25,932 bases of DNA from NCBI GenBank assembly GCA_942492445.1, contig CALOEW010000029.1, positions 1-25,932 of the forward strand, given 5' to 3'. The translations under genes were made by a program, and so were the position numbers. This stretch comes from NORP240 sp942492445. Lineage in GTDB: Bacteria; Pseudomonadota; Gammaproteobacteria; Pseudomonadales; Pseudohongiellaceae. The notes under the pieces are model-generated. The model saw nothing but the letters and a program-made list of their open reading frames with translations, did not search any database and had not been told where the DNA came from. This document shows positions 1-8,092 of this stretch, piece after piece (positions within the stretch are counted from its first letter, which is position 1; every line of letters starts with the position of its first letter).

Positions 1-95
1 CCGTTACTCTCGATTACTATGTGGACATATCCACCGCCGCTGCCGGTCGCGATCCGGCAGCATTCACTGCCGGGTTGTCGTTCGAAGAGGAATTG

Positions 96-1265
96 ATGAA
101 CACTGTTTGTATTGAAGACTATTACTATCAGGCTGATTTTGATCGGATCAAGGCATTCGCTGATCAACAGGTAACACCGTTCGTGGTTATCAGCTCAAGT
201 ATCATCGATCGGCAGTTCACCCGCCTGGTGGAACTGTTTCCCTATGCCAGAATCTATTATGCGGTCAAGGCGAATCCGGCGGAAGAAGTGCTGAAGCTGT
301 TGCGTGATCGTGGCTCCAATTTCGATATTGCTTCAACCTACGAACTGGACAGGGTGATGAAACTGGGTATAACCCCGGAGCGCTGCAGTTTCGGCAACAC
401 CATCAAAAAGCGCAACGACATCGCCTACTTTTACGACAGGGGAGTGCGCCTCTACGCCACCGATGCAGAGCCTGACCTGCGCAATATTGCCGAGTACGCT
501 CCGGGTTCAAAAGTGTATGTACGTATTCTGACAGAAGGTAGCCACACAGCAGACTCGCCTCTGTCACGGAAATTCGGCTGCCAGATCGATATGGCGGTAG
601 AACTGCTGGTGCTGGCAAAAGAGCTGGGGCTGGATCCTTATGGACTCTCATTCCATGTGGGGTCGCAACAGCGTGATATCGGCGCCTGGGATGCAGCCAT
701 CGGCAAAGTCAAAATAATCTTCGACCGCCTTAAGGAAGAAAACGGTATCACACTGAAGATGGTCAACATGGGCGGCGGTTTCCCGGCCAACTACATGAGC
801 CGGACCAATGACCTGGAAACCTATGCGTCGGAAATCAACCATTTTCTGTACGAGGATTTCGGCGACGAGCTGCCTGAAATAATTCTCGAACCCGGCCGTT
901 CATTGGTCGCCAACTCTGGCATTCTGGTCAGTGAAGTGGTGTTGGTGTCACGCAAATCCGCCACCGCGCTGCATCGTTGGGTCTACACCGACGTTGGCAA
1001 GTTTTCAGGCTTGATAGAGACGCTGTACGAGTCAATCCGCTATCCGATCTACACGGAAAAGCAAGGCGAACTTGAAGAGAGTGTCATCGCCGGACCAACC
1101 TGCGACAGCGCCGACATAATGTACGAAAACAACAAGTACGAACTGCCGATCGAGCTGAGTATCGGTGATCGCCTGTACTGGTTCTCCACCGGGGCCTATA
1201 CCACCAGTTACAGTGCGGTGGAATTCAATGGCTTCCCTCCACTGAAGCAATTTGTTATCGAATGA
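96..1265 (+). CDS. Group III PLP-dependent ornithine/lysine decarboxylase
   Basis: This enzyme decarboxylates a basic amino acid, probably ornithine to putrescine, as the entry step of cytosolic polyamine synthesis. The eukaryotic-type (alanine-racemase-fold) decarboxylase signature is complete: YYAVKANP carries the PLP lysine (Lys58 from the chosen start), followed by FGNTIK, HVGSQQ, GGGFPANY, the phosphate-binding EPGRSL and the cross-subunit GPTCDSAD cysteine motif near the C-terminus. From the ATG at 96 the protein is 389 aa, which fits the short bacterial ornithine decarboxylases. That ATG has AGAGGA a few bases upstream. An in-frame ATG at 21 would add 25 residues without family similarity, so I prefer 96. 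Ornithine versus lysine preference cannot be read from the sequence. The gene stands alone, with a secreted protein gene following after 177 nt. Confidence 0.93.
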   Translation: MNTVCIEDYYYQADFDRIKAFADQQVTPFVVISSSIIDRQFTRLVELFPYARIYYAVKANPAEEVLKLLRDRGSNFDIASTYELDRVMKLGITPERCSFGNTIKKRNDIAYFYDRGVRLYATDAEPDLRNIAEYAPGSKVYVRILTEGSHTADSPLSRKFGCQIDMAVELLVLAKELGLDPYGLSFHVGSQQRDIGAWDAAIGKVKIIFDRLKEENGITLKMVNMGGGFPANYMSRTNDLETYASEINHFLYEDFGDELPEIILEPGRSLVANSGILVSEVVLVSRKSATALHRWVYTDVGKFSGLIETLYESIRYPIYTEKQGELEESVIAGPTCDSADIMYENNKYELPIELSIGDRLYWFSTGAYTTSYSAVEFNGFPPLKQFVIE

Positions 1266-1371
1266 ATTGACTGCCACAGGAGGAAGCGGTAGTCGCACCC
1301 GCTGGAGTAGATGCCTGCCGCCAACAACACCGGAGCCTCTCCACCGCAGGTCATTGAGAAACCTGGGGGAG

Positions 1372-1383
1372 CTCTGATCAATT
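1372..1383 (+). repeat. Dispersed CTCTGATCAA element, copy A
   Basis: One of five copies of a short intergenic element. This copy reads CTCTGATCAATT and lies 107 nt after the decarboxylase stop and 60 nt before the next start. It matches copy C over the last 12 bases, but its upstream flank differs. Its role is unknown. Confidence 0.5.
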
Positions 1384-1442
1384 CTGGCTTTGCTCCGGCT
1401 GCGCCCCATCAAAACCCATCGCCGCAAACGAGGGAAAGAATC

Positions 1443-2462
1443 ATGAAGAAAATTTTTCTACTGATTGTCACAATGACTTCGTTGCTGCAATTTCCCCGGC
1501 CCGGTCTCGCGGCAGAAGACTATGTCGTTCCGCGCACCGAATGGGGACACCCGGATCTGCAGGGTGTCTGGAATTTTTCCTCCGATGTTCCGATGGAGCG
1601 TCCCGAACAGTTCGGTGAAAGAGAGTTTCTCTCAGTGGAAGAAGTCGCTGCAGCGCGGGAGCAGCCACTGAGGATAGGCAGGTCGAACGAGGTTATCCGC
1701 ACTGCTTCGGGTATCGAAACCTTTTATAACGATACCATATGGATGGAAAATATTACCCGGGAGGGCGATATACGCACTTCGCACATAGTGTATCCGCCCA
1801 ACGGTCGTGTTCCACCACTGGTGGACGGTGTCGACTACCAGCCGGGAGGCGCGAGGCGGGTCGACGGGCAGCGGCCGGTAAGATTTATGGTCGGTGGCAT
1901 AGGTCGCGACGGCCCCGAGGACAGAGGGCTGTCCGAGCGCTGTATCGTAGGGTTCAATACCGGGCCACAACTGATGCCAAGCGTGTACAACAATAATGTA
2001 CAGATTGTTCAAAATAAAGACCATGTGGTGATCATGACGGAAATGATCCACGATGCCCGTATCGTGAAGCTCGGTGAATTCCCGGAGCTGGAACAGAACC
2101 TCGCTCTGTGGTCTGGGGATTCCCGTGGATACTGGGATGACGAGTCACTGATTGTGATTACGAAAAATTTCAATGGCCTGACCCAGAGTTTCGAGGGCTA
2201 CGGTACATCAGCAAACAAAGTACTCACCGAGCGATTTACCCGCACCGGGCCGCAGGCCATCGATTACCAGTTCACCATCGAGGATCCTTCCACGTTTACT
2301 GACAGGCTGACTGCGATCGTTCCGTTGACCAAAGTGGAGGCTCAGATGTACGAATACGCCTGCCACGAGGGAAACTACGGTATGGCGAACATGCTCCGGG
2401 CCGCTCGCAAGCGTGAGGCGGAAACTGTGTCTGACCGGTTCGCAGAGGTTTTCCGCCGCTAA
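1443..2462 (+). CDS. Secreted protein of uncharacterised WGHPDLQGVW family
   Basis: The function is unknown. From the ATG at 1443 (AGGGAAAG eight bases upstream) the product is 339 aa. It begins with a clear Sec signal peptide: a KK n-region, a hydrophobic core and cleavage after LAA near residue 25. The mature part opens with the WGHPDLQGVW motif and carries ERCI, YNNN.QIVQ, EMIHDARI, LWSGDSRG.W and, near the end, YEYACHEGNYGM. The same ordered motifs occur in the gene at 5256-6272. I know this as a widespread family of secreted or periplasmic proteins in environmental Proteobacteria and Acidobacteria without an assigned activity. The paired conserved His, Glu and Cys residues (EMIH, YACHEGNY) could bind metal or substrate, but that is speculation. 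The open frame runs upstream to 1311, but that extension lacks a ribosome site and would bury the signal peptide. Confidence 0.8.
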   Translation: MKKIFLLIVTMTSLLQFPRPGLAAEDYVVPRTEWGHPDLQGVWNFSSDVPMERPEQFGEREFLSVEEVAAAREQPLRIGRSNEVIRTASGIETFYNDTIWMENITREGDIRTSHIVYPPNGRVPPLVDGVDYQPGGARRVDGQRPVRFMVGGIGRDGPEDRGLSERCIVGFNTGPQLMPSVYNNNVQIVQNKDHVVIMTEMIHDARIVKLGEFPELEQNLALWSGDSRGYWDDESLIVITKNFNGLTQSFEGYGTSANKVLTERFTRTGPQAIDYQFTIEDPSTFTDRLTAIVPLTKVEAQMYEYACHEGNYGMANMLRAARKREAETVSDRFAEVFRR

Positions 2463-2559
2463 CAGGGGAGGCCCCGGTAAAACCAGGGCAGGCCTTCACG
2501 GTGCGGGGGCGCGAGGCGGACCGCGAAGTCGCCTGAAGCCTTCTCAGGCAGAGCACGAC

Positions 2560-2585
2560 AGGCCGCGCCCGATTCGGCCTTTATT
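2560..2585 (+). terminator. Possible rho-independent terminator
   Basis: A six-base-pair stem (AGGCCG / CGGCCT) with a nine-base loop is followed by TTATT on the plus strand. It lies about 100 nt after the stop at 2462 and just before the convergent slyD stop. The stem is short and the T-tract poor, so this is a weak call. Confidence 0.35.
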
Positions 2586-2597
2586 GATCAGAGGTTG
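2583..2597 (-). repeat. Dispersed CTCTGATCAA element, copy B
   Basis: Read on the minus strand this is CAACCTCTGATCAAT, identical over 15 bases to copy C at 12609-12624. It begins five bases beyond the slyD stop codon, between two convergent genes. Confidence 0.55.
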
Positions 2598-2601
2598 TGA
2601 A

Positions 2602-3081
2602 TCAATGGTGATGCCCACCGGGACCGTGGGCGTGGCCATGGGCCAATTCCTCGGCTGAGGCTTCCCGCACATCCGTCACCTCGATCTCGAATACCAGGGT
2701 TCTGCCGGCCATGGGATGATTGGTGTCAATGGTGGCCATGGTATGCCCCACCTTCAAAACGGTGACCTGGCGATCCCCCTGTTTCGTGTGTATGACAGCC
2801 CGCATGCCTGGCCGCCATTTTTTCGCACCGCGCAGGTGACTTTTCGGCACCCGCTGAGCACTGTCGGCCCGGGCTTCACCAAACCCCTCCTGCGGTGACA
2901 GGGTGACAGCAAACCGGTCACCGGCAGTCCTGCCCGTCATGGCCCGTTCAAGGCCGGGCAACAGTGCAGGACTGCCGTGCAGGTAGGAAATGGGCTGATC
3001 GGAAGTCCTGTCCAGTTCCACACCTTCGGCATCCTTAATCACATAATGAAAACTGACAACACAATCAGTAGCAATCTGCAT
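2602..3081 (-). CDS. slyD: FKBP-type peptidyl-prolyl isomerase, SlyD-like
   Basis: A 159-aa cytosolic prolyl isomerase and chaperone of the SlyD group. Residues 1-70 are the first FKBP portion (VSFHY, D/E-rich turn, ISYLHG, LLPGLERAMTGRTAGD). Residues about 70-125 are the insert-in-flap chaperone domain (PQEGFGE ... MRAVIHTKQGD). The strand LVFEIEVTDVREAS then closes the FKBP fold. The last twelve residues contain six histidines (HGHAHGPGGHHH), the metal-binding tail known from SlyD, which in enterobacteria supports nickel delivery to hydrogenase. No hydrogenase gene is visible here. The start lies 9 nt after the stop of the TonB receptor, on the same strand, so the two may be cotranscribed. 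No strong Shine-Dalgarno sequence is seen, which fits translational coupling. Confidence 0.92.
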   Translation of the reverse strand: MQIATDCVVSFHYVIKDAEGVELDRTSDQPISYLHGSPALLPGLERAMTGRTAGDRFAVTLSPQEGFGEARADSAQRVPKSHLRGAKKWRPGMRAVIHTKQGDRQVTVLKVGHTMATIDTNHPMAGRTLVFEIEVTDVREASAEELAHGHAHGPGGHHH

Positions 3082-3090
3082 CAGAAAACC

Positions 3091-5002
3091 CTACCAGAAA
3101 TACGTGGCTCGTAAACTCCATTGGCGTTCAGCAGATGGCGTGCCCGGAAAATCCTGGAAATCGCTGTCTGTTATGTTGTCCCCGACAAGCTCAAACTGCA
3201 CATCGGTCAACGCGACAGGACGCCACACAAGACTGACTGAACCGTTGAACGCAGTTTCATCGCTGGTACGAAGCAGGTTTTTCTCCTGGACCCGTGCCTC
3301 ACCGTCAACTCGAATCTCAATCGCATTGTTAACGGCCTGATACCATGAAATGTTGAGCCGATGCTTCGCAAAGTTCAGCGCATAATAACTGGCGTCCACT
3401 GCTTCCGCCCCGTAATCTTCATCCTTTGTGAGCCAGGTGTACCCCACCGAGACTCTGGCGGATTGAAACCTTCTTTGGGCGTAAAATTCAATGCCATAGG
3501 GTGTCCATATCGACAGGATTGGCCTGCCGTGAGAAGGGACTGTCGACGGAGTAGGTCCAGTCGATCAGCTCATCATCCCACCGAATGAACCCGGTGACTG
3601 CGATTTCATAACTGCTGGATTCCCGTTTAGCCTGGAGCTGCAGTGTTCTTGCCAGCTCACGTTCCAATAACGGGTTACCTCCAAAAAGCCCGCTGACTCC
3701 GGATTTGAGGGCGGTATAGCCGGGAACCTGCGATGCCACGCTGTACTCCAAAGTAACGAGCCTGGTATCCGTGGCCGTACTGTCTCCCAATGAAACCCCG
3801 ACCAGTGGTGAGAAGTATTCCCCGTCTTCATCTGACCAGTCAAAATTGACTCCGACCCGCAGCGCAGCATCAAGACCGCTGCCCGTGTCCCACGAGAGGG
3901 TGGGGACAATTCCCGCTTTGAAGTAACGGCGCTTCTCGAATGACCCGCCCAGCAGATCCGTTGAATTCACTAGCCTGTCACTGCTGAACTGGCTGCCGAA
4001 ATCGATTTGCCATTGACGGTAAGGAAGGTTTCCTTCAACGCCCAGGCCGAAGCTTTCAGTTTCGTGGTCGAAAGAGCCCGGAGCGCCGCTTTCCCGGGTA
4101 AAGCGGTTGAAGTCGTAATCATCCCTGAGTCGCCGGTAGTACCCACTCAGGTTCCACCACCCGGATTCGTCTTTCTGCACCAGATGATCGACGAGAATCA
4201 GCCCGGTTTTTGTGTAATCGGTTTCTGCCAGCGACTGCCGCCCCGTGTACATACCCGGCCAGCCAAAAAACTTCCGTTGCCAGGACACCAGCACGCTGGT
4301 CGCAGCGGAGTCATCGGTCCGCCTCAATGCCAAAGTGGCGCGCTCCAGATCATAATCGCCAAAATCAAGAGTTCCATCACCACTGGAGGCGGCATAGGAA
4401 ACCCCTGTTTGATACCCATCGGGAAGTGGCAGGACATCAGAGAGCGTGATCTGTCGAATCTGACTGTCGTGGTCCCCCAGGCCCACACTCAATGAACTTG
4501 ATTCGGCAATGTAGACATTGCCAAAGTCTATAGTGGCACTGGTTGAATTAAAGCCCAGATACGTGTTGTCAATTCCTGTTCGAATCCTGGGATATTCAAG
4601 GAAGTTCGGATCTATCGGCAGGTCCCCTGCGTAATGCCCGGTTTGCGGGTCGATCAGGCTGACGGCACCGATCTTGAAACCGGTTCCTTCAAACAGCCCG
4701 CCGCGAACGGTAACATCGCCTTGAAGCTCCGCTATACCTCTTGACTGAATATCAACCATTGGCTCATACCTCAATACGGTCAATGGCGTTGCAATCAAGC
4801 CCGCGGGTTTATCAATAGCGACGGCCCGGGTCGATGAAATCAATTCCGGTATCTGCCCTGAGTTCTGATTCTCTGCTGCCCAGGCCCCGGAAAACTGCAG
4901 GCCGGATGCCAGTAAAGCACAAATTCCTGAAACACGAAGGCGTCTGGAAATCAACAGGTTTGCGGAAAAATAAAATGGAACGGGTAGATTATTAAAGTAC
5001 AT
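3091..5002 (-). CDS. TonB-dependent receptor, interrupted by a 1-nt frameshift
   Basis: Outer-membrane TonB-dependent receptor, about 636 aa once repaired. The first 504-codon frame (5002 to 3488) has a signal peptide ending at AWA-AEN and a compact plug domain (residues about 70-180) with SRG, DVTVRGG, FEGTGFKIG and DPQTGHY, followed by many alternating beta strands. It stops early at TLWH. The next frame continues the barrel and ends in RATYFW, the aromatic C-terminus recognised by the BAM complex. Removing one C from the CCC run (plus-strand GGG at 3499-3501) reads DTYGIEFYA, the usual penultimate-barrel motif of this family, so a single-base insertion explains the break. The substrate is unknown, and the plug resembles BtuB-like or small-ligand receptors. 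slyD follows after 9 nt. The start ATG has GGA six bases upstream. Confidence 0.85.
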
Positions 5003-5255
5003 TGTTATTCCGATTCATCGACTTCAATTGTCGTCGATTTTAATTCCGGATAGAGCAACAATCACACCGGATTCTGATTGGCAATCAGCCACCCGGAAAA
5101 ACCTGCGCCTTTTCAGTTGCTGCAGAAGATTGCCCATCAATGTAGGATTTCGCGAGGCTGAAACTACCGCTAAAGCGGAATCATATCACAAGCGCATCGG
5201 TACGGAATTCGTGCCCCCGGAGAATCCGTCAGATCAATCGCCTGGACCGGTCAAA
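5003..5255. other. Intergenic region upstream of the TonB receptor
   Basis: About 250 nt between two minus-strand genes. It contains a small perfect hairpin (CCGCT AA AGCGG near 5167-5178) and AT-rich sequence just upstream of the receptor start. No convincing promoter boxes, RNA gene or small ORF with a ribosome site is visible. Confidence 0.4.
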
Positions 5256-6272
5256 CTATTGCCCACCGGCCTCCGCGATTCTGCTTTCCTGAGCCCGCGC
5301 ACCGCTCAATCGGTTTATCATCGCGTAGTTGCCCTCGTGGCAGGCATACTCGTACTGATCGTAGTCATTGTCGAGAATGTAGGGAAATGCGACTGTCCAC
5401 GGCGCGGTATAAGTTTCCGGATCATCGACGGTGAGGGTGTAACGCAAGGTATTCTCATCGACGAGGGTGAAGGTCTCGATCATTTTACGGCTTTCATGTT
5501 GCGGTGCGTTACCGGGGCCGGGGGTTCCCGGTGCCCGCATATTACCCACGTACCTGAAGTTGGTGGACTCGATGATAAGGGTATTGCCTTCCCAGCGCCC
5601 CCGTGGATCTCCTTCCCACTGCTTGATTTTGTCATCGACGTGAGGACCTGAGTCGATCGGTATGATGCGCGAGTTATGGATCATCTCACTTTGAATGACC
5701 ACGTACCCCGGTGACTGGACAATCAGTTTGCCATTGTTATAGGCCGTGGGCATCATCATGCCGAAAACGCCCCGCGACAGGCAGCGATCCCCCGCCTCGA
5801 CAGTTGCTGCCGAATCGTGTTCGTGCTCAATATTGAAGGCACGTACTGCCTTGGCCTGTTCGGTGAGCTCCGGTCGGCGACCATTCGGTGGATCGATGAT
5901 CAGTGCCGGGGCATCAATTTCCGGGTCGCTCCAGTACCAGTCGAACCAGTAGTTTTCATAGGCGCCGACGCCGGCACTCTCTTCAAAACCGGTCCAGACA
6001 GCACCTTTACGCGCTGCATCCCTGGCATTGATGAACTCCGTCAGTTCTGCCTGGGTCGGCACGCGACCCTGAAACCGGTCCGGGAGTTCGAGTGGCGTTG
6101 CAGTAGCGCCGACGTTATTCCACATGCCGGTAATATCAGGCTGCCCGTCGACTAGAATATTCGGCGCCCACTCCGACTGGGAAAATCCGCTACCCGACAC
6201 CGCGGACAACAGAATGATGGCAGATACGGATCGCATCAGGGCTGGATCGAAGTCTTTAGGAAATAGTGTCAT
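5256..6272 (-). CDS. Secreted WGHPDLQGVW-family protein (second copy)
   Basis: Paralogue of the gene at 1443-2462, function unknown. The start is set at the ATG at 6272-6270, which has a perfect AGGAGG eight bases upstream and gives 338 aa. An ATG 33 nt further up lacks such a site. A signal peptide (hydrophobic SVSAIILLSAVSGSGFS) precedes the mature start. The family motifs are in the same order as in the other copy: QPDITGMW, DRCL, YNNGKLIVQ, EMIHNSRII, WEGDPRGRWEGN, and YEYACHEGNYAM near the end. It has diverged well beyond a recent duplication. It lies 253 nt upstream of a TonB receptor on the same strand, so the two may serve one envelope process, but the gap weakens an operon claim. Confidence 0.82.
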   Translation of the reverse strand: MTLFPKDFDPALMRSVSAIILLSAVSGSGFSQSEWAPNILVDGQPDITGMWNNVGATATPLELPDRFQGRVPTQAELTEFINARDAARKGAVWTGFEESAGVGAYENYWFDWYWSDPEIDAPALIIDPPNGRRPELTEQAKAVRAFNIEHEHDSAATVEAGDRCLSRGVFGMMMPTAYNNGKLIVQSPGYVVIQSEMIHNSRIIPIDSGPHVDDKIKQWEGDPRGRWEGNTLIIESTNFRYVGNMRAPGTPGPGNAPQHESRKMIETFTLVDENTLRYTLTVDDPETYTAPWTVAFPYILDNDYDQYEYACHEGNYAMINRLSGARAQESRIAEAGGQ

Positions 6273-6305
6273 TGTTACCGCCTCCTGTTTGCCCTCATGA
6301 TACAT

Positions 6306-7151
6306 GGCCTGAAGGTCTGTTAGTTAGGAACCCCTGGTTGATTTTGAGCCAGGCTCGCCGCGCAACTCTTTGGAAAGTCCAATCGTACCGGATTGTGGTC
6401 GAGAATACAGGGTCTGTGCGGTGAATTCAGCATCTGCCGCGCCCCGCCCCGGACACGTCGGCTGTCAACACAATATCCCGCAAAGCTTCCCAGGCTGGCA
6501 GGGCTGTCCTTTCGGTCGCAACAGAATGCCGCCCCTTGCTGCGGAGCCCGAAACCGGACCCCGACTGTGACAGGAGATTCCGGATAGGCATCACTCCATC
6601 GGGGGAGCGCCACATCCCGGAACGAAGCTTCTGGAATTATCGTTTCAAAGGGACGGAATCACCATGGCGGCACCGGGCAGGCATACCCGGCGCTGTTTCC
6701 GTGTACCAGCCCTGCCCTGCCCTGTCACCACAGTGAATGTGCCAATTGTAATGCGCGAAGCCGATGAAAACGGCCCCGGCGAGCGCAGCGCTCATACATT
6801 GGCCGGTACACCGGAAATGCCGCTGCATAGGCCGGACCCTGATCCACAGAAATTCTTGCAGGATAGGCGGGAACTGATGTTATCCTCCTGCTTGTCGATG
6901 GAAGTTTTCAGACTACTGGCGGTCACCCGCTCTTCCTTGACACGGCGAGTGACCCCGTACCGCCTTTGCCGGCGAAATGGTCGAGGCGGATTGTGCACGA
7001 GCCTCGGCCAGAGACGGTAGCGGTACTTCAGGAGCCTGTGAGTGACTCCCGCGGCACCCTGCGGTGGTAATTGGCAGGCTCCTTCACCACTGCTGTATCA
7101 CGCCAGTCCGAACCATAAGGTAAGCCTGCCATTTTAATCGACTGACTGACT
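6306..7151. other. Long gene-free divergent spacer
   Basis: About 850 nt between divergent genes. Several short open frames cross it on both strands (for example 6664-7020 plus, 6637-6828 minus) but none has recognisable protein sequence. An imperfect hairpin with CCTGG/CCAGG arms lies near 6332-6352. No tRNA, promoter pair or repeat could be identified with confidence. It may hold regulatory sequence or the remains of a lost gene. Confidence 0.4.
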
Positions 7152-7937
7152 ATGCTCCTTCGAACCAGTTGTGAATTGAATTTCGACATACCGGAACCAA
7201 CCGTTTTTGTATTGATGCTGAGGCCGCGCAGTGGATACCAGCAGTGGATAACACAGGAGGAATACCGGCTGTCGCCGAGGGTTCCTATCATAGAATTCAC
7301 CGACAGTTACGGTAACCTGTGCCAGCGGTTGATCGCGCCGGCCGGATTTTTTTCCGTCTCCACCGTGGCTGAAGTCGATACCCCTGAAGTTGTGGAAATT
7401 TCCCCGGGAGCGCCATTTGTTGAAGTTCAGAACCTGCCGGACACCGTGTTCGGTTACCTGCTTCCCAGCCGATTCTGCGAGTCGGACCGTTTCTACCAGA
7501 TGGCCAGTGAAATTACCGAGGGGCAGATACCGGGTTACGATCAGGTGGCTGCTATTGAGAACTGGCTGACCTCCACCATTCGCTACGAGCCCGGCAGCAG
7601 TAATTTCCCCATCTCCGCAATAGAGGTCAATGCCAAGCAGTACGGCGTCTGCCGCGATCTCTCGCACCTGGGAATCGCTCTTTGTCGCAGCCTGAGCATA
7701 CCGGCACGGATGGTGGTGGGGTATCGCTATGGCCTGCAACCCATGGACCTTCACGCCTGGTTCGAAGCCTTTGTGGGAGGCCAATGGTACACCTTTGACG
7801 CGACACTCCCGGAACAGAAGGGTGGCTACGTGACCATTGGCTTTGGTCGTGACGCCGCCGACGTCGCCGTCTACACGCAGTATGGACCGCCTGTCTATGC
7901 GACCAGCCAGAACGTCAGTGTATCCCGGACCGACTAA
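7152..7937 (+). CDS. Transglutaminase-like superfamily protein
   Basis: A 261-aa protein of the bacterial transglutaminase-like family (cysteine-protease fold, COG1305 type). Residues 1-100 form the beta-sandwich N-terminal region typical of the family (SPRVPIIEFTDSYGN, IAPAG). The catalytic core follows: Cys167 in YGVCRDLSHLGIALCRSL, His201 in LHAWFEAFVGGQWYTF and Asp216 in FDAT. The tail GRDAADVAVYTQYGP is the standard ending. There is no signal peptide, so it is probably cytosolic. Members of this group are usually annotated as peptidases or amidases, and the substrate is unknown. In other genomes relatives often sit with alpha-E and circularly permuted ATP-grasp genes, which are not seen here. 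No good Shine-Dalgarno precedes the ATG at 7152, but the start fits the family's length. Confidence 0.87.
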   Translation: MLLRTSCELNFDIPEPTVFVLMLRPRSGYQQWITQEEYRLSPRVPIIEFTDSYGNLCQRLIAPAGFFSVSTVAEVDTPEVVEISPGAPFVEVQNLPDTVFGYLLPSRFCESDRFYQMASEITEGQIPGYDQVAAIENWLTSTIRYEPGSSNFPISAIEVNAKQYGVCRDLSHLGIALCRSLSIPARMVVGYRYGLQPMDLHAWFEAFVGGQWYTFDATLPEQKGGYVTIGFGRDAADVAVYTQYGPPVYATSQNVSVSRTD

Positions 7938-8092
7938 GTATCGTCCGGGGTGCCGGCTGCATAACCCGCAGCACCGTTGGAAGCCGAGTTTACTTCAGGT
8001 ATAGCCATTTCCGCCGGTACCAGCTATGAACCCGACAGCCGGGCTCACAGCCTCATACGATCATACCGGGTCGGCGGCCGGTTACTCCGCGG

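Noticed and set aside
6637..7020. Two opposing short frames in the 6.3-7.15 kb spacer, one with a brief hydrophobic stretch (ALAGAVFIGFAHYNW)
   Set aside because: The hydrophobic stretch briefly suggested a membrane-protein remnant, but the rest is Arg/His/Cys-rich and lacks any family signal.
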